A stretch of 64,000 nt of DNA from Rhizobium sp. Leaf262 (GCF_001422245.1 NZ_LMMM01000005.1:1-64000); one strand, 5' to 3'. Shown: positions 29,779 through 40,541, counted from the first letter of the stretch. Made by a program: numbers and translations. Notes: generated by a model not told the origin, from the sequence alone.

Positions 29779-31923
29779 TTAATGCGCCAGAACGGCAAGC
29801 AGCAACAGCGCCACGATATTGGTGATCTTGATCGCCGGGTTGACGGCAGGGCCTGCCGTATCCTTGTAGGGGTCACCCACCGTATCACCCGTCACCGAGG
29901 CCTTGTGCGCGTCCGATCCCTTGACGTGCCGCACGCCGTCCTTGTCGATAAAGCCGTCTTCGAAGCTTTTCTTGGCGTTGTCCCATGCGCCGCCACCCGA
30001 GGTCATGGAAATGGCCACGAAAAGCCCGTTGATGATGACGCCAAGCAGCGATGCACCCAGGGCAGCAAAGGCGGATGCCTTCGAACCGGAGATCAGCAGC
30101 ACGCCGAAATAGACCACGAGCGGCGCCAGAACCGGCAGCAGCGAAGGGATGATCATTTCCCGGATCGCAGCCTTTGTCAGCAAATCCACGGCCTTGCCGT
30201 AATCAGGCTTTTCCGTACCCTGCATGATACCGGGCTTCTCACGGAACTGGCGACGCACCTCCTCTACGATGGAGCTTGCCGCCTTGCCCACCGCCGTCAT
30301 GGCGATGCCACCGAAGAGATAGGGTATCATGCCGCCGAACAGCAGGCCCGCCACCACATAGGGGTTTGAAAGGCTGAAGGATATTTCACCGATATCCTTA
30401 AAGTAAGGATAGAGGTCGCCATTGGCCGCAAAATAGGACAGGTCGTTGGAATAGGCGGCAAACAGCACCAGCGCACCAAGACCCGCCGAGCCGATGGCGT
30501 ATCCCTTCGTCACGGCCTTGGTGGTGTTACCGACGGCATCCAGCGCGTCGGTGGCCTTGCGTACGTCGGGATCGAGACCGGCCATTTCCGCAATACCGCC
30601 CGCGTTATCCGTTACCGGACCGAAGGCATCCAGCGCCACGATCATGCCCGCCAGACCCAGCATGGCGGTGACCGCGATGCCGGTGCCGAAAAGGCCCGCG
30701 AGCTGATAGGTCGAGATGATGCCACCGACGATGACGATGGCCGGTAGTGCAGTCGATTCCAGCGAGACGGCAAGACCCTGAATGACATTGGTACCGTGCC
30801 CGGTGACGGAGGCCTGCGCGATGGAATTGACCGGACGCTTGTTGGTGCCGGTATAGTACTCCGTGATGACCACGATCAACGCCGTGACCAGCAGGCCGAG
30901 AAGACCGCAGAAGAAAAGGTTGGTGCCGGTGATATCCTTACCCGCGACCGTGCCGATGGAACCCCAGCCGATGGTGATCGACGTGGCCGCAGCCAGACCT
31001 GCGACGGAAAAGACGCCCGTTGCGATCAGCCCCTTGTAAAGCGCACCCATGATCGAATTGTTGGTGCCGAGCTTGACGAAGAATGTCCCGGCAATCGAGG
31101 TGAGAATGCACACACCGCAGATCGCCAGCGGATAGATCATCGCGCTTTCGAGAATTGGCGCACCGGCAAAGAAAATGGCGGCAAGGACCATGGTCGCGAC
31201 CACGGAAACCGCATAGGTTTCGAACAAATCCGCAGCCATGCCGGCGCAATCGCCGACGTTGTCACCGACATTGTCGGCGATGGTCGCGGGGTTGCGTGGA
31301 TCGTCTTCGGGAATGCCCGCTTCCACCTTGCCGACCAGATCGCCGCCGACATCGGCGCCCTTGGTGAAGATACCGCCGCCGAGGCGGGCGAAGATGGAAA
31401 TCAGAGATGCACCGAAACCGAGGGACACCAGCGCATCGATCACCTCACGCGAGCCGGTGGCGTGGCCAAGCCCGGCTGTCAGCACGAGATAGTAGATGGA
31501 CACACCCAGCAGCGCGAGACCCGCCACCAGCATGCCGGTGATGGCACCGGACTTGAAGGCGATGTCGAGGCCTGCGGCCAGACTGTGGGATGCGGCCTGC
31601 GCCGTGCGCAGATTGGCACGAACCGACACATGCATGCCGCCGAACCCGGCAGCGCCCGAAAGCACCGCACCGATGACGAAACCGATCGCGGCTTCCGGCG
31701 AGAGCAATATCCAGGCCGCTATGGCAACGATGACACCGACAATTGCGATGGTAATGTATTGACGGGTGAGATACGCCTGCGCGCCCTCACGAATGTAACC
31801 TGCTATTTCACGCATGCGCTCTGTGCCTTGATCGGCATCCAGAACGCTTTTCGTTGCCCAGACCGCGTACACCACGGACAGGACACCGCATAAAATTACC
31901 AATGCAATGACGGTCATTCGCAC
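29779..31923 (-). CDS. hppA: Proton-pumping membrane pyrophosphatase, K+-insensitive type
   Basis: This 714-residue integral membrane protein with about 16 TM helices couples PPi hydrolysis to H+ export. The substrate loops are visible in [20 protein letters not shown] with [18 protein letters not shown], and in the C-terminal [10 protein letters not shown]. The segment [10 protein letters not shown] has Lys where K+-dependent enzymes have Ala, indicating the K+-insensitive subclass. GGAGGT lies 8 bases before the ATG. In alphaproteobacteria the enzyme may energise the membrane or acidocalcisome-like bodies. Confidence 0.97.
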   Translation of the reverse strand: MRMTVIALVILCGVLSVVYAVWATKSVLDADQGTERMREIAGYIREGAQAYLTRQYITIAIVGVIVAIAAWILLSPEAAIGFVIGAVLSGAAGFGGMHVSVRANLRTAQAASHSLAAGLDIAFKSGAITGMLVAGLALLGVSIYYLVLTAGLGHATGSREVIDALVSLGFGASLISIFARLGGGIFTKGADVGGDLVGKVEAGIPEDDPRNPATIADNVGDNVGDCAGMAADLFETYAVSVVATMVLAAIFFAGAPILESAMIYPLAICGVCILTSIAGTFFVKLGTNNSIMGALYKGLIATGVFSVAGLAAATSITIGWGSIGTVAGKDITGTNLFFCGLLGLLVTALIVVITEYYTGTNKRPVNSIAQASVTGHGTNVIQGLAVSLESTALPAIVIVGGIISTYQLAGLFGTGIAVTAMLGLAGMIVALDAFGPVTDNAGGIAEMAGLDPDVRKATDALDAVGNTTKAVTKGYAIGSAGLGALVLFAAYSNDLSYFAANGDLYPYFKDIGEISFSLSNPYVVAGLLFGGMIPYLFGGIAMTAVGKAASSIVEEVRRQFREKPGIMQGTEKPDYGKAVDLLTKAAIREMIIPSLLPVLAPLVVYFGVLLISGSKASAFAALGASLLGVIINGLFVAISMTSGGGAWDNAKKSFEDGFIDKDGVRHVKGSDAHKASVTGDTVGDPYKDTAGPAVNPAIKITNIVALLLLAVLAH

Positions 31924-31933
31924 TTACCTCCAA

Positions 31934-31975
31934 TGTGCCGGGCTCACTCCCTTCCCGGCGGGCGAAACCATGCGG
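31934..31975 (-). promoter_or_regulatory. Possible leader hairpin before hppA
   Basis: The hppA 5' leader can fold a GC-rich hairpin (GCCGGG against CCCGGC) ending a few bases before the GGAGGT ribosome site. It resembles no riboswitch known to me. A translational role is possible but unproven. Confidence 0.25.
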
Positions 31976-32101
31976 GACGCAGGGAGCAAGGCCCCGCGCC
32001 AAGGTAAGCCGCCGATTCCCCTCCAAGGAACAACGGCTTGCGCGGCAAGGATGCGTTGGCGAAAGCCGCCGCGTCAAGTGCGAAGATGTCGATTGAAACG
32101 C

Positions 32102-33328
32102 TTAGGAGACCGCTTTCGGCTTTTGCTTTAGCAAAAGGAAAAGAATGAGCAGGAGACAGGTCCCGGCAACCGGCCAGATCACGAGGTTCATTACCGACCA
32201 GCCCCATGCCGTGAACACCTGCCCCGAGGTGAAGGACGATAGCGCCACCGTGCCGAACAGAATGATATCGTGGAAGCCCTGCACCTTGTCGGCCTCATGC
32301 GGGCGGTAGCTGGACGATACGATGGCGGTCGCACCGATGAAACCGAAGTTCCAGCCGATGCCGAGAAGAATGAGAGCTGCCCAGAAATTCCAAAGTTCGA
32401 TGCCCATATGCGCGACGGTGGCGCAGGCCATCAGCACGAAAAGTCCAGCTGCCACCACCTTTTCCGCACCGAAGCGGGAAATCAGCATGCCGGTGAAAAA
32501 ACTTGGGCCGAACATGCCCAGCACGTGCCACTGAATGCCCAGCGTTGCCAGTTCGCTGGGAAAGCCACAGCCGATGACCATGGCCAGCGGCGCGCCGATC
32601 ATCATGAAGGTCATCAGTGCATAGGTCCCGATACCGCAAACCATGCCCGTCATGAAACGGTGCGTTAGGACGATCTCTTTCAAGGGGCGCGCAGGCTCGC
32701 GTGTCGTCGAGTGGTCTTTCAGGTCTGGCAGTGTCAGAAAGCAGAAGATCGCAGCCGCAATCAGCCCCAATGGAACGAGCGCCATGAAAGCACCCGCAAA
32801 CATCACCGGTTCCAGCAAATCCTTTCCGAATATGGCCAGTTGCGGCCCCAGAATGGCGGAAATGATGCCGCCGGCCAATATCCATGAAATGGCTTTGGGC
32901 TTGTAGAAGGAAGGTGACGCGTCGGCTGCGGCAAAGCGGATTTTCTGGGTAAACCCACCGGCGACGCCGATCAGCAGCAGGCCGAGCGCAAACAGCCAAA
33001 AATCGGTGCGAAACAGAGCGATTGCCGCAAGCGCGCCGCCAGTGGAACACAGAAGCGCTCCCAGAATGAACCCCGCCTTGCGGCCCAGAAAGCGTGCGGC
33101 AAGAGCAACGGCAATAGCGCCGAAGGCAACGCCGATGTTGAAACCCGTCAGCGGTGCCGTTGCCAGAGATTTATCGGCGCCCAGCAACTGATAGCCAGCC
33201 AGAGCCCCAACCGAAAAACTGAGCGGCCCGGCAGAGCCCATAATGGCCTGCGCCATGGAGAGCAGGAAGACATTGCGCTTTGCGTCGTTCAGTTGCTGTT
33301 CAAGTCCCGGAACGGAAACGGCGCTCAT
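32102..33328 (-). CDS. MFS transporter
   Basis: This 408-residue protein has about 12 hydrophobic helices in two halves joined by a polar stretch near DLKDHSTTREPARP, a major facilitator layout. The inter-helix motif RFLGRKAGFILGALL resembles the conserved GRR(K) loop. It lies 18 bases downstream of nusB on the same strand and may be co-transcribed. The substrate is unknown. Confidence 0.87.
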   Translation of the reverse strand: MSAVSVPGLEQQLNDAKRNVFLLSMAQAIMGSAGPLSFSVGALAGYQLLGADKSLATAPLTGFNIGVAFGAIAVALAARFLGRKAGFILGALLCSTGGALAAIALFRTDFWLFALGLLLIGVAGGFTQKIRFAAADASPSFYKPKAISWILAGGIISAILGPQLAIFGKDLLEPVMFAGAFMALVPLGLIAAAIFCFLTLPDLKDHSTTREPARPLKEIVLTHRFMTGMVCGIGTYALMTFMMIGAPLAMVIGCGFPSELATLGIQWHVLGMFGPSFFTGMLISRFGAEKVVAAGLFVLMACATVAHMGIELWNFWAALILLGIGWNFGFIGATAIVSSSYRPHEADKVQGFHDIILFGTVALSSFTSGQVFTAWGWSVMNLVIWPVAGTCLLLILFLLLKQKPKAVS

Positions 33329-33346
33329 GTCTTCCTCGGATGTCTC

Positions 33347-33844
33347 TTAACGCTTTGCCTCGCCACGCACCTGCTTGGCAATGCGATCCAGCACCGCGTT
33401 GACGAGCTTGGGCTCGTCATGTTCGAAAAACGCCCGGGCGATTTCGACATATTCGGTCACGATGACGGCGACCGGAACATCCTTGCGCTCCAGAATTTCG
33501 AAGGTACCCGCACGCAGGATGGCGCGGACAGTCGTGTCCAGACGCGACAGCGGCCAGTCTTCCTGAAGAGCAGAGCGCACGAGAGGATCGATCTTGGTCT
33601 GGTCGCGCACGACACCGGCAACGATGGAGCGGAACCATGAAGGGTCGGCCTTCAGATAGGTCTCCCCGTCAACTTCCTGGCCCAGACGATGCGCCTCGTA
33701 TTCGGCGACGACTTCCATCACACCGGTGCCGCCGACATCCATCTGGTAGAGTGCCTGAACAGCAGCAAGCCGTGCTGCGCCGCGCTGATTGACGGGCTTG
33801 GTGGATGGCTGGCGTGGCTCGGAAGCGTTATCTGTGTTGCTCAT
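33347..33844 (-). CDS. nusB: Transcription antitermination factor NusB
   Basis: NusB binds boxA RNA with NusE (S10) in rRNA antitermination. The 165 residues have the family start [13 protein letters not shown] and the helical core [20 protein letters not shown] with [17 protein letters not shown]. An N-terminal Asn/Ser/Pro-rich tail is common in rhizobia. It lies 4 bases after ribH, the usual arrangement. Confidence 0.96.
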   Translation of the reverse strand: MSNTDNASEPRQPSTKPVNQRGAARLAAVQALYQMDVGGTGVMEVVAEYEAHRLGQEVDGETYLKADPSWFRSIVAGVVRDQTKIDPLVRSALQEDWPLSRLDTTVRAILRAGTFEILERKDVPVAVIVTEYVEIARAFFEHDEPKLVNAVLDRIAKQVRGEAKR

Positions 33845-33848
33845 ACTC

Positions 33849-34295
33849 TCAGCCGCCCAGTTTCTTCTTCAGTTCGATCATGGTCAGCGCTGCACGGGCT
33901 GCAAAGCCGCCCTTGTCCTTGTCGGAGCGGCGAACGCGCGCCCATGCCTGATCCTCGTTCTCAACGGTCATGATACCGTTGCCGATGGCAAGCGATTCAC
34001 TGACGGCCAAATCCATCAGCGCACGCGAAGATTCGTTGGACACGATATCGAAGTGATAGGTCTCGCCACGGATGACCATGCCCAGCGCAACGAAGCCGTC
34101 ATATTCCGTGCCGTCATTATCGGCACCATCCAGCGCCATGGCGATGGCAGGCGGGATTTCCAGTGCGCCGGGAACGGTGATGATGTCATAGGTGGCGCCA
34201 GCTTCATCGAGCGCGAATTTTGCGCCGTCGAGAAGTGCATCGGCCATATCGTCATAAAAACGTGCTTCCACGATGAGAAGATGAGGCTTGGACAT
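33849..34295 (-). CDS. ribH: 6,7-dimethyl-8-ribityllumazine synthase
   Basis: RibH makes the riboflavin precursor from dihydroxybutanone phosphate and the ribityl-aminopyrimidine. Substrate-binding elements are [26 protein letters not shown] and [13 protein letters not shown]. At 148 residues it is normal and probably assembles into a pentamer or icosahedron. It heads the ribH-nusB-MFS group and is separated from ribE by the plus-strand GNAT gene. Confidence 0.96.
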   Translation of the reverse strand: MSKPHLLIVEARFYDDMADALLDGAKFALDEAGATYDIITVPGALEIPPAIAMALDGADNDGTEYDGFVALGMVIRGETYHFDIVSNESSRALMDLAVSESLAIGNGIMTVENEDQAWARVRRSDKDKGGFAARAALTMIELKKKLGG

Positions 34296-34481
34296 GGGGA
34301 TTTCCTGAAAAGCTGCGCCGGATCATCCCGGCTTTTGGCGCGGTCAAACCATGGCTTGCGTGCTTTAGCAAGCATTTTTCGCGCATGGCAGCTCCGAGCC
34401 TGCGAACACTATCGCAAAAATTCGCAGTTTGATCGCAAGAAGTTTGTGTTTATTTTTGCGCGATGACCGCAGGAGCACAGC

Positions 34482-35018
34482 GTGCCAGGCATACCAACGA
34501 TAGAAACCCCTCGCCTTCTTCTCAGATCACATCACCTCAATGATTTCGCAGACTACGTTGCCCTGTGGGCTGACCCGGATGTCGTACGTTACATCAGTGG
34601 AACACCGGCCACCCGCGAACAGAGCTGGACCAAAATGATGCGATCTGCCGGACACTGGCACCATCTAGGCTTCGGCTTCATGGCGATCGAGGAAAAGGAA
34701 ACCGGGCGTTTTATCGGCGAAGCGGGCTTTCACGAAGCGCGCCGCGACGTCACCCCCTCTGTAGAAGGCACATTGGAAACCGGTTGGATTCTTTTTCCCG
34801 ACTGCCACGGCAAGGGTTACGCCTTTGAAGCCGTCTCCGCGCTGATCCAGTGGGCGAAGGCGAACTTTCCAGACCTGCCGATGACCTCGATCATCCACCC
34901 CGACAACGGCCGGTCGCTGAAACTGGCAGGCAAGCTCGGTTTTGCAGAGATCGCCCGCACGAACTACAGTGGCAGCGAAATCGTCATTCTTTCCCGGACG
35001 GAAACTCAGCCAGCCTAG
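34482..35018 (+). CDS. GNAT family N-acetyltransferase (RimJ/RimL-like)
   Basis: This 178-residue protein resembles RimJ/RimL-type acetyltransferases: ETPRLLLRSHHLNDF at the start, ETGWILFPDCHGKGYAFEA as the acetyl-CoA-binding segment and HPDNGRSLKLAGKLGF near the end. The start is GTG with AGGAG seven bases upstream. It is inserted on the opposite strand between ribH and ribE, and its last 35 bases overlap the end of ribE. The acceptor substrate is unknown. Confidence 0.9.
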   Translation: MPGIPTIETPRLLLRSHHLNDFADYVALWADPDVVRYISGTPATREQSWTKMMRSAGHWHHLGFGFMAIEEKETGRFIGEAGFHEARRDVTPSVEGTLETGWILFPDCHGKGYAFEAVSALIQWAKANFPDLPMTSIIHPDNGRSLKLAGKLGFAEIARTNYSGSEIVILSRTETQPA

Positions 35019-35604
35019 CGGCATAACGCGCCATGGTATCGACTTCGAAATTCACGAAATCCCCCGGCTGCCGGTCACCCCAGGTGGTAACGGAGAGCGT
35101 GTGACGGATGAGCAGCACGTCGAAATCCGTGCCGTTGACGGCATTGACGGTGAGCGATGTACCATCCAGCGCAATCGAGCCCTTTGGCGCGACGAATTTC
35201 GCAAGATGCTCCGGCGCGCGAAGACGAATACGGACCGCCTCGCCTTCCGGTTCGATCGACAGGATCTCGGCCTTGTCATCCACATGGCCAGAAACGATAT
35301 GACCGCCCAGCTCATCGCCGATTTTCAGCGCCCGCTCCAGATTGACACGTGTGTCCTTGGTCCAGCTTGAAATCGTGGTCAGGCGAAGCGCCTCTTCCCA
35401 TGCCTCGACCTCATACCAGCGCTCATTGCTGCCCTCTTCCGGCAGCTTCGTTACCGTCAAACACACGCCGCCATGGGAAATCGATGCTCCGATGTCGATG
35501 GTCTTCGGATCATACTCGGTCGCCACGCGCAGGCGCACGCCTTTCGGCAGCGCCTCAAGCTCGGACACGGTTCCGACGTCGGTAACAATTCCGGTAAACA
35601 TCAA
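34984..35604 (-). CDS. ribE: Riboflavin synthase, alpha chain
   Basis: The enzyme dismutates two lumazine molecules to riboflavin. Its two lumazine-binding barrels are visible: [12 protein letters not shown] and SHGGVCLTV in the first, LGGHIVSGHVDDKAEI with IALDGTSLTVNAV in the second. The length is 206 residues. Its start overlaps the ribD stop by 4 bases, implying translational coupling. Confidence 0.96.
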   Translation of the reverse strand: MMFTGIVTDVGTVSELEALPKGVRLRVATEYDPKTIDIGASISHGGVCLTVTKLPEEGSNERWYEVEAWEEALRLTTISSWTKDTRVNLERALKIGDELGGHIVSGHVDDKAEILSIEPEGEAVRIRLRAPEHLAKFVAPKGSIALDGTSLTVNAVNGTDFDVLLIRHTLSVTTWGDRQPGDFVNFEVDTMARYAARLAEFPSGKE

Positions 35605-36908
35605 AGCGGCCTTTCAAATTCAAAACAGCGATCCGGCCCGTAAGCGGTTTCGCCGACAAAGGTAAATTCCTGTGGGATATCGGCACGGGTCACAGGGCTT
35701 TCAAGCCCGCCTGCCCCGACAATCAACGGGCTTTCGAACAGCAGGATACGGTCAACAAGCCCGGCTTCAAGAAAGGATTTTGCAACGTGAGCGCCACCTT
35801 CGACCAGAAGTTCCGATAATCCTCGGTCTGCGAGAATGGTAAGGAGAATGGCGAGGTCCGGGGCTTCCAATATTTCGACGCTCGAGGCTTCGAGCTGTTG
35901 GCGTTTGTGGGTGGCGCTACCCCCCTCTGCCCTGCCGGGCATCTCCCCCTCAGGTGGGGAGATTGGCTGGGCGCTGGCTTCGCTGGACATCTCACCCTCC
36001 ACGTCATCCGCTAAAGACGTATTGAGCGCCGAATAAGGGCGACCTGCCAACCACGAGTCGATCTCTCCCCTTGAGGGGGAGATGTCCGGCAGGACAGAGG
36101 GGGGTAGCTCCGGGCTCAACCCTATCCGTGCCACAACCACACCGACATCCCCAGCCGTCCGCACCAGCTTCGACCCCACCGGCAACTCCAGCCGCCGATC
36201 CAGTACAATCCTCACCGGCGAGCGATGCTCAAGCCCGGCAATCCGCACCGTCAACTCTGGATCATCGGCAATCGCCGTCCCAATCCCAACCAGAATAGCA
36301 TCACACCGCGCACGCAATTCATGCACGGCTTGCCTGGATTCCGGGCCGGTGATCGCGACTTGGCCATGCCCAACCCGGCCGATCATTCCATCGGCGGAAA
36401 CAGCAAGCTTCAAAGTCACATGTGAGCGTTTCTTCACCTTCCGCGTGAGATATCCAACCAGCGCACGCTCGCTCTCCGCGCGCAATAAACCAGTCTCGAC
36501 CTCGATACCCGCATCCCGCAAAATCTGATATCCGCGCCCCGAAACACGCTCGTCCGGGTCATCGACCGCAACGACCACGCGGGTAACGCCAAAATCCACC
36601 AGCGCGTTGGCGCAGGGCGGTGTTCTGCCGAAATGGGAGCATGGTTCGAGCGTGACATAGGCGGTCGCGCCCCGTGCCGCCTCGCCTGCGATTTCCAACG
36701 CCTGACGCTCCGCATGCGGACGCCCGCCAATCGCGGTCACGGCTTCGGCGATGATCTCGCCATGTTTGACGAGAACGCAGCCAACGGAGGGGTTGGTATC
36801 GGTGAGGCCTGTATGGCGGCGGGAAATCTCGATTGCCCGTGCCATGAACCGTTCATCATCGGCGCGGGTCGTCACGGTTTTATGCTCCAGCGTCCGTATC
36901 ACGCGCAA
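35601..36908 (-). CDS. ribD: Bifunctional riboflavin deaminase-reductase RibD with in-frame repeat insertion
   Basis: The N-terminal deaminase has the zinc motif HAERQALE and later [12 protein letters not shown]. The C-terminal reductase contains [30 protein letters not shown] and [10 protein letters not shown]. At 435 residues it is about 70 longer than usual. The excess lies in the reductase between [11 protein letters not shown] and [10 protein letters not shown] and is encoded by a palindromic repeat at 35916-36108. The frame is kept, so the protein may still work, with the insert on a loop. A GTG at 36875 is an alternative start. It overlaps nrdR by 29 bases and ribE by 4. Confidence 0.94.
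   Translation of the reverse strand: MRVIRTLEHKTVTTRADDERFMARAIEISRRHTGLTDTNPSVGCVLVKHGEIIAEAVTAIGGRPHAERQALEIAGEAARGATAYVTLEPCSHFGRTPPCANALVDFGVTRVVVAVDDPDERVSGRGYQILRDAGIEVETGLLRAESERALVGYLTRKVKKRSHVTLKLAVSADGMIGRVGHGQVAITGPESRQAVHELRARCDAILVGIGTAIADDPELTVRIAGLEHRSPVRIVLDRRLELPVGSKLVRTAGDVGVVVARIGLSPELPPSVLPDISPSRGEIDSWLAGRPYSALNTSLADDVEGEMSSEASAQPISPPEGEMPGRAEGGSATHKRQQLEASSVEILEAPDLAILLTILADRGLSELLVEGGAHVAKSFLEAGLVDRILLFESPLIVGAGGLESPVTRADIPQEFTFVGETAYGPDRCFEFERPL
35916..36108. repeat. Palindromic repeat inside ribD coding sequence
   Basis: Two inverted arms of 48 bases, matching at all but five positions, enclose a core of about 97 bases. The arms start GCTACCCCCCTCTG and contain CATCTCCCCCTCA. 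Similar arm sequences are common between genes in rhizobia, from general knowledge. Here the element lies wholly in ribD and is open in the ribD frame, adding about 70 residues rich in Pro, Ser and Glu. Confidence 0.9.
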
Positions 36909-37359
36909 TCTTGGCGTTGATCTCGGCGATCACGTTCTCGAAATCTTCGGCATGGCTGAAATCGCGGTAGACCGAGGCGTAGCGTACGAAGGCCACATCA
37001 TCCAGACCCTTCAGCGCCTCCAGCACCTGCAAACCGATTTCTTCCGATGGAATTTCCGTCTCGCCGGAGCTTTCCAGACGACGTGCAATGCCGGACACCG
37101 CCCGCTCTATGCGGTCACGGTCCACCGGGCGCTTGCGTAGTGCGATTTCGAAGGACCGCACCAGCTTTTCGCGATCGAAAGGCAGCTTGCGGCCACTTTT
37201 TTTGATCACCATCAGCTCGCGCAACTGCACGCGCTCATAGGTCGTGAAGCGACCGCCGCAATCCGGGCAGATGCGCCGCCGGCGGATGGAGGTGTTATCC
37301 TCCGCCGGACGCGAGTCCTTGACCTGCGTATCTTCCGAGCCGCAAAAAGGGCAGCGCAT
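36880..37359 (-). CDS. nrdR: Transcriptional repressor NrdR
   Basis: NrdR represses ribonucleotide reductase genes in response to (d)ATP. The zinc ribbon is MRCPFCG...[12 protein letters not shown] (four cysteines within residues 3-34). An ATP-cone domain follows with [19 protein letters not shown]. The length is 159 residues. It lies between glyA (13 bases upstream) and ribD (29-base overlap), the standard alphaproteobacterial order. Confidence 0.97.
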   Translation of the reverse strand: MRCPFCGSEDTQVKDSRPAEDNTSIRRRRICPDCGGRFTTYERVQLRELMVIKKSGRKLPFDREKLVRSFEIALRKRPVDRDRIERAVSGIARRLESSGETEIPSEEIGLQVLEALKGLDDVAFVRYASVYRDFSHAEDFENVIAEINAKIARDTDAGA

Positions 37360-37372
37360 CTGCGATCCTTCC

Positions 37373-38662
37373 TTAGAGGTACGGGTACATCGGGAAACGG
37401 TCCGTCAGCGCGACGACCTTTTCACGAACCGCAGCTTCGACACCGGCATTGCCTTCATCCGAATTGGCAGCCTTGAGGCCGTCAAGCGTCTCAACGATGA
37501 GCTTGCCGATTTCGCGGAATTCCGCTTCTTTGAAGCCGCGTGTCGTACCAGCCGGCGTGCCGAGACGAACGCCGGAGGTGACGAATGGCTTTTCAGGGTC
37601 GAACGGAATGCCGTTCTTGTTGCAGGTGATGTAGGCGCGACCGAGTGCTGCTTCCGCACGCTTGCCGGTGGCGTTTTTCTTGCGAAGATCGACCAGCATC
37701 AGGTGGTTGTCGGTGCCGCCGGACACGACATCGAGACCGCCATCGACCAGCGTTTCGGCCAGAGCCTTGGCGTTCTTGACGACCTGTGCGGCGTAATCCT
37801 TGAACTCAGGCTTCAGCGCTTCACCGAAGGCCACGGCCTTGGCGGCGATGACGTGCATCAGCGGGCCGCCCTGCAAGCCTGGGAACACAGCCGAGTTGAA
37901 CTTCTTAGCCAGATCCTCGTCATTGGTCAGGATCATGCCGCCGCGCGGGCCGCGAAGCGACTTGTGCGTGGTTGTGGTGGCAACATGGCAATGCGGGAAT
38001 GGTGACGGATGCTGGCCACCGGCAACGAGACCGGCGATATGCGCCATGTCGACCATCAGGTAAGCGCCGACTTCATCGGCAATCTCGCGGAAACGCTTCC
38101 AGTCCCAGATACGGGAGTAAGCCGTGCCGCCAGCCAGAATGAGCTTCGGTTTGGTTTCCTTGGCCTTGCGCTCGACTTCGTCCATGTCAAGCAGGTTGTC
38201 GCCTTCGCGAACGCCGTAGGACACGACGTTGAACCACTTGCCAGACATGTTGACCGGTGAACCGTGTGTCAGGTGACCACCCGAGTTCAGGTCGAGGCCC
38301 ATAAAGGTATCGCCCGGCTGAAGCAGCGCGAGGAATACGGCCTGGTTCATCTGGCTACCGGAGTTCGGCTGAACGTTGGCGAAGTTGACGCCGAACAGCT
38401 TCTTGGCGCGTTCGATGGCCAGCTCTTCGGCAATATCCACGAACTGACATCCGCCGTAATAGCGCTTGCCCGGATAACCCTCGGCATATTTGTTGGTCAT
38501 GATTGAACCCTGCGCTTCGAGCACGGCGCGGGACACGATGTTTTCCGAGGCGATCAGTTCGATCTCGTGGCGCTGACGACCGAGCTCCTTCTCGATCGCG
38601 CCAAAGATATCTGGATCGACGTCGGCGAGCGGACTGGAGAAGAAGGCATCTGTATTCGTCAT
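37373..38662 (-). CDS. glyA: Serine hydroxymethyltransferase
   Basis: This PLP enzyme interconverts serine and glycine while charging tetrahydrofolate with one-carbon units. The PLP lysine lies in [16 protein letters not shown]. Other signatures are [30 protein letters not shown] and [12 protein letters not shown]. Its 429 residues are full length. It heads the glyA-nrdR-ribD-ribE operon and is preceded by the ldtP terminator. Confidence 0.98.
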   Translation of the reverse strand: MTNTDAFFSSPLADVDPDIFGAIEKELGRQRHEIELIASENIVSRAVLEAQGSIMTNKYAEGYPGKRYYGGCQFVDIAEELAIERAKKLFGVNFANVQPNSGSQMNQAVFLALLQPGDTFMGLDLNSGGHLTHGSPVNMSGKWFNVVSYGVREGDNLLDMDEVERKAKETKPKLILAGGTAYSRIWDWKRFREIADEVGAYLMVDMAHIAGLVAGGQHPSPFPHCHVATTTTHKSLRGPRGGMILTNDEDLAKKFNSAVFPGLQGGPLMHVIAAKAVAFGEALKPEFKDYAAQVVKNAKALAETLVDGGLDVVSGGTDNHLMLVDLRKKNATGKRAEAALGRAYITCNKNGIPFDPEKPFVTSGVRLGTPAGTTRGFKEAEFREIGKLIVETLDGLKAANSDEGNAGVEAAVREKVVALTDRFPMYPYL

Positions 38663-38803
38663 GATGAAAGCTCCTGAAACAGTAATGCGATGGCGTCTTA
38701 ACGCCCTGCCCTTTCAAGAGCAAGACAGCCTGCGAGATTTGCCCGTCAAACTGCGACTTCGGCAGAAAAATTCTATTTTTCGCGTCGCCGTTTCGCCAAA
38801 AAC

Positions 38804-38836
38804 AAAAGCCGCGCTTTGAAAACGCGGCTTTTTGAC
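38804..38836 (-). terminator. Terminator after ldtP
   Basis: A perfect 10-base stem (AAAAGCCGCG) with a 9-base loop lies 20 bases past the ldtP stop, followed on the minus strand by a T-rich stretch. It insulates glyA from ldtP transcription. Confidence 0.7.
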
Positions 38837-38852
38837 TATTCAGAAGGACGGA

Positions 38853-40184
38853 TCAGTTACGGGGAATGAGATCGTCGTCGATCGAGCCGGAAGGCTGTTC
38901 CTGCGTATTCGTCGTATTGAGCGCCAGTTCGGCATTGCCGTCCTTGCTGTAGATGTCGTCGCGGAACTGCACTACGCCATCGCGTGTGGACCAGGCCGTG
39001 ATGTAAACAAAATACACCGGAATTTCCTGCGCCAGCTTGATCGGCGTGTTGACGCGGGTGGCGATGACGCGCTCGATTTCCTGACGAGACCAGCCAGGCG
39101 TGTCACGCAGCATCCACGATGTCAGGTCGCGAACGTTCTGCACACGGACACAGCCGGACGACTCAAAGCGCATCAGCTTGTTGAACAGGCCCTGCTGCGG
39201 CGTATCGTGCATGTATTCGTTGTTCGGATTGTGGAAGTTGATCTTGGTCGAGGACATGGCGTTGTTCTTGCCGGGATCCTGACGGAACATGAGGTTTGGA
39301 GCCTTGGGCGCATTCCAGTCGATGGTCGTCGGCGACACTTCCTGACCACGGCCATCCAGAAGACGGATGTTGTTGCGCTCCAGATAGGTCGGATCCTTCT
39401 GCATCAAAGGCACGATGTCCTTTTCAACAATCGAACGCGGCGCCGTCCAGTAAGGGTTGAGAATAATCTCGTAAATCTTGGAGTTGATGATGTGGGTCGG
39501 ACGTGTATCCTTGCCGACGATCGCCGTATTGCGCAGCACGACGCGGTTGTTCTCGACGGCTTCGATGGACGCCGCCGGGATGTTCACCATCACATGGCGC
39601 GGACCGAGATCGCCCGACATGGTGTTGATACGAACGAGATTGGTCTGAAGCTGTCCAAGGCGAACCTGCGCCGGAACGTTCAGCGCCTTCAGCGTAAATT
39701 CGCCGATAACGCCATCTGCCGGAAGGCCGTGACGCGCCTGGAAGCGTTTCAGGGCACCATCGACATAGGAATCGAATGCGCTGGAAATGCCTGCTTCACG
39801 CGGCAGGTCGCCGGAGATCATCAGACGCTGGCGCAGGGCCTGCACGGATGGATCGCTAACGCCGATCTGGAGGCGCTGCTGGCTTGGAGGAACATCCGGC
39901 CAGCCACCGTTGGAAACGATTTGCTGATACTGCATCATCGCCTGCTGAACGAAGGCTGGCGATTCCGGGCTGAGAACCGGCGTGTTTGACGCAACACCGA
40001 CAGCGGCGCGCGACGAGTTGGCATCGAACTGATCGTCCCAGTTACCGCGACGCGACGATCCAATCAGATCGTTGAACGCATCCTGCGCAAATGCGGGCGC
40101 GGCAAGAGCCACGGCACCGAGGGAAACGGCAGAGCGCAACATCGCGCGCCGTGAAATCACTTCTGGGACGATTTTCTTTGTCAT
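38853..40184 (-). CDS. ldtP: L,D-transpeptidase (YkuD domain) with peptidoglycan-binding domain
   Basis: This exported enzyme cross-links or edits peptidoglycan. A signal peptide (SAVSLGAVALAAPAFAQ) precedes a disordered stretch and a peptidoglycan-binding domain (DSYVDGALKRFQARHGLPADG). The YkuD catalytic domain follows, with histidine in FHNPNNEYMHDTPQQGLFNK and the nucleophile in FESSGCVRVQNVRDL. The name ldtP comes from the LdtR-controlled homologue described in Liberibacter. In related genomes ldtR is next door; here a DUF4062 gene lies between. Confidence 0.92.
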   Translation of the reverse strand: MTKKIVPEVISRRAMLRSAVSLGAVALAAPAFAQDAFNDLIGSSRRGNWDDQFDANSSRAAVGVASNTPVLSPESPAFVQQAMMQYQQIVSNGGWPDVPPSQQRLQIGVSDPSVQALRQRLMISGDLPREAGISSAFDSYVDGALKRFQARHGLPADGVIGEFTLKALNVPAQVRLGQLQTNLVRINTMSGDLGPRHVMVNIPAASIEAVENNRVVLRNTAIVGKDTRPTHIINSKIYEIILNPYWTAPRSIVEKDIVPLMQKDPTYLERNNIRLLDGRGQEVSPTTIDWNAPKAPNLMFRQDPGKNNAMSSTKINFHNPNNEYMHDTPQQGLFNKLMRFESSGCVRVQNVRDLTSWMLRDTPGWSRQEIERVIATRVNTPIKLAQEIPVYFVYITAWSTRDGVVQFRDDIYSKDGNAELALNTTNTQEQPSGSIDDDLIPRN

Positions 40185-40541
40185 TTTACCTACCAGCCAC
40201 TTTATCAGGCATCTTAAACAATGCCTAAAACAACATCGTTAACAAACACGTATAGACGCGCCTGCCGGCAGGACTGACTCGATGCGAACTATGGATGACG
40301 CATGACGCGAACACAGGAGAAACCGCCGGCTCCTTCGCTTGTGGCGGTCCCATACCAATATGGCCAATTCGTGTCACCTGAAGGCATCTCACGAAGCTGT
40401 GTGGCCAAGTGATTTTGCGAGTGCGGCGCACAAAAATGCAACAAGCCGGATGTGCCCCCACATCCCGGCTTTGCTTGAAGCTTGCAAGAATCATCACCCG
40501 TCCGGTAATTGTTGGCAACAACTTCCACGCGCGGTGCATCA
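40185..40541. other. Spacer between ldtP and inserted DUF4062 gene
   Basis: This 357-base region should hold the ldtP promoter near 40190-40260 (AT-rich with GTTAACAAAC). Beyond that I see no gene or repeat. A minus-strand open frame across it has no family match. The left border of the DUF4062 insertion must lie here, but no target duplication is visible. Confidence 0.4.

Noticed and set aside
40405-40419. A 15-base match (CCAAGTGATTTTGCG) also at 48004-48018, near the two accessory regions
   Set aside because: A few exact 15-base matches are expected by chance in a 64 kb window when both strands are counted, and no other att-like features support it.
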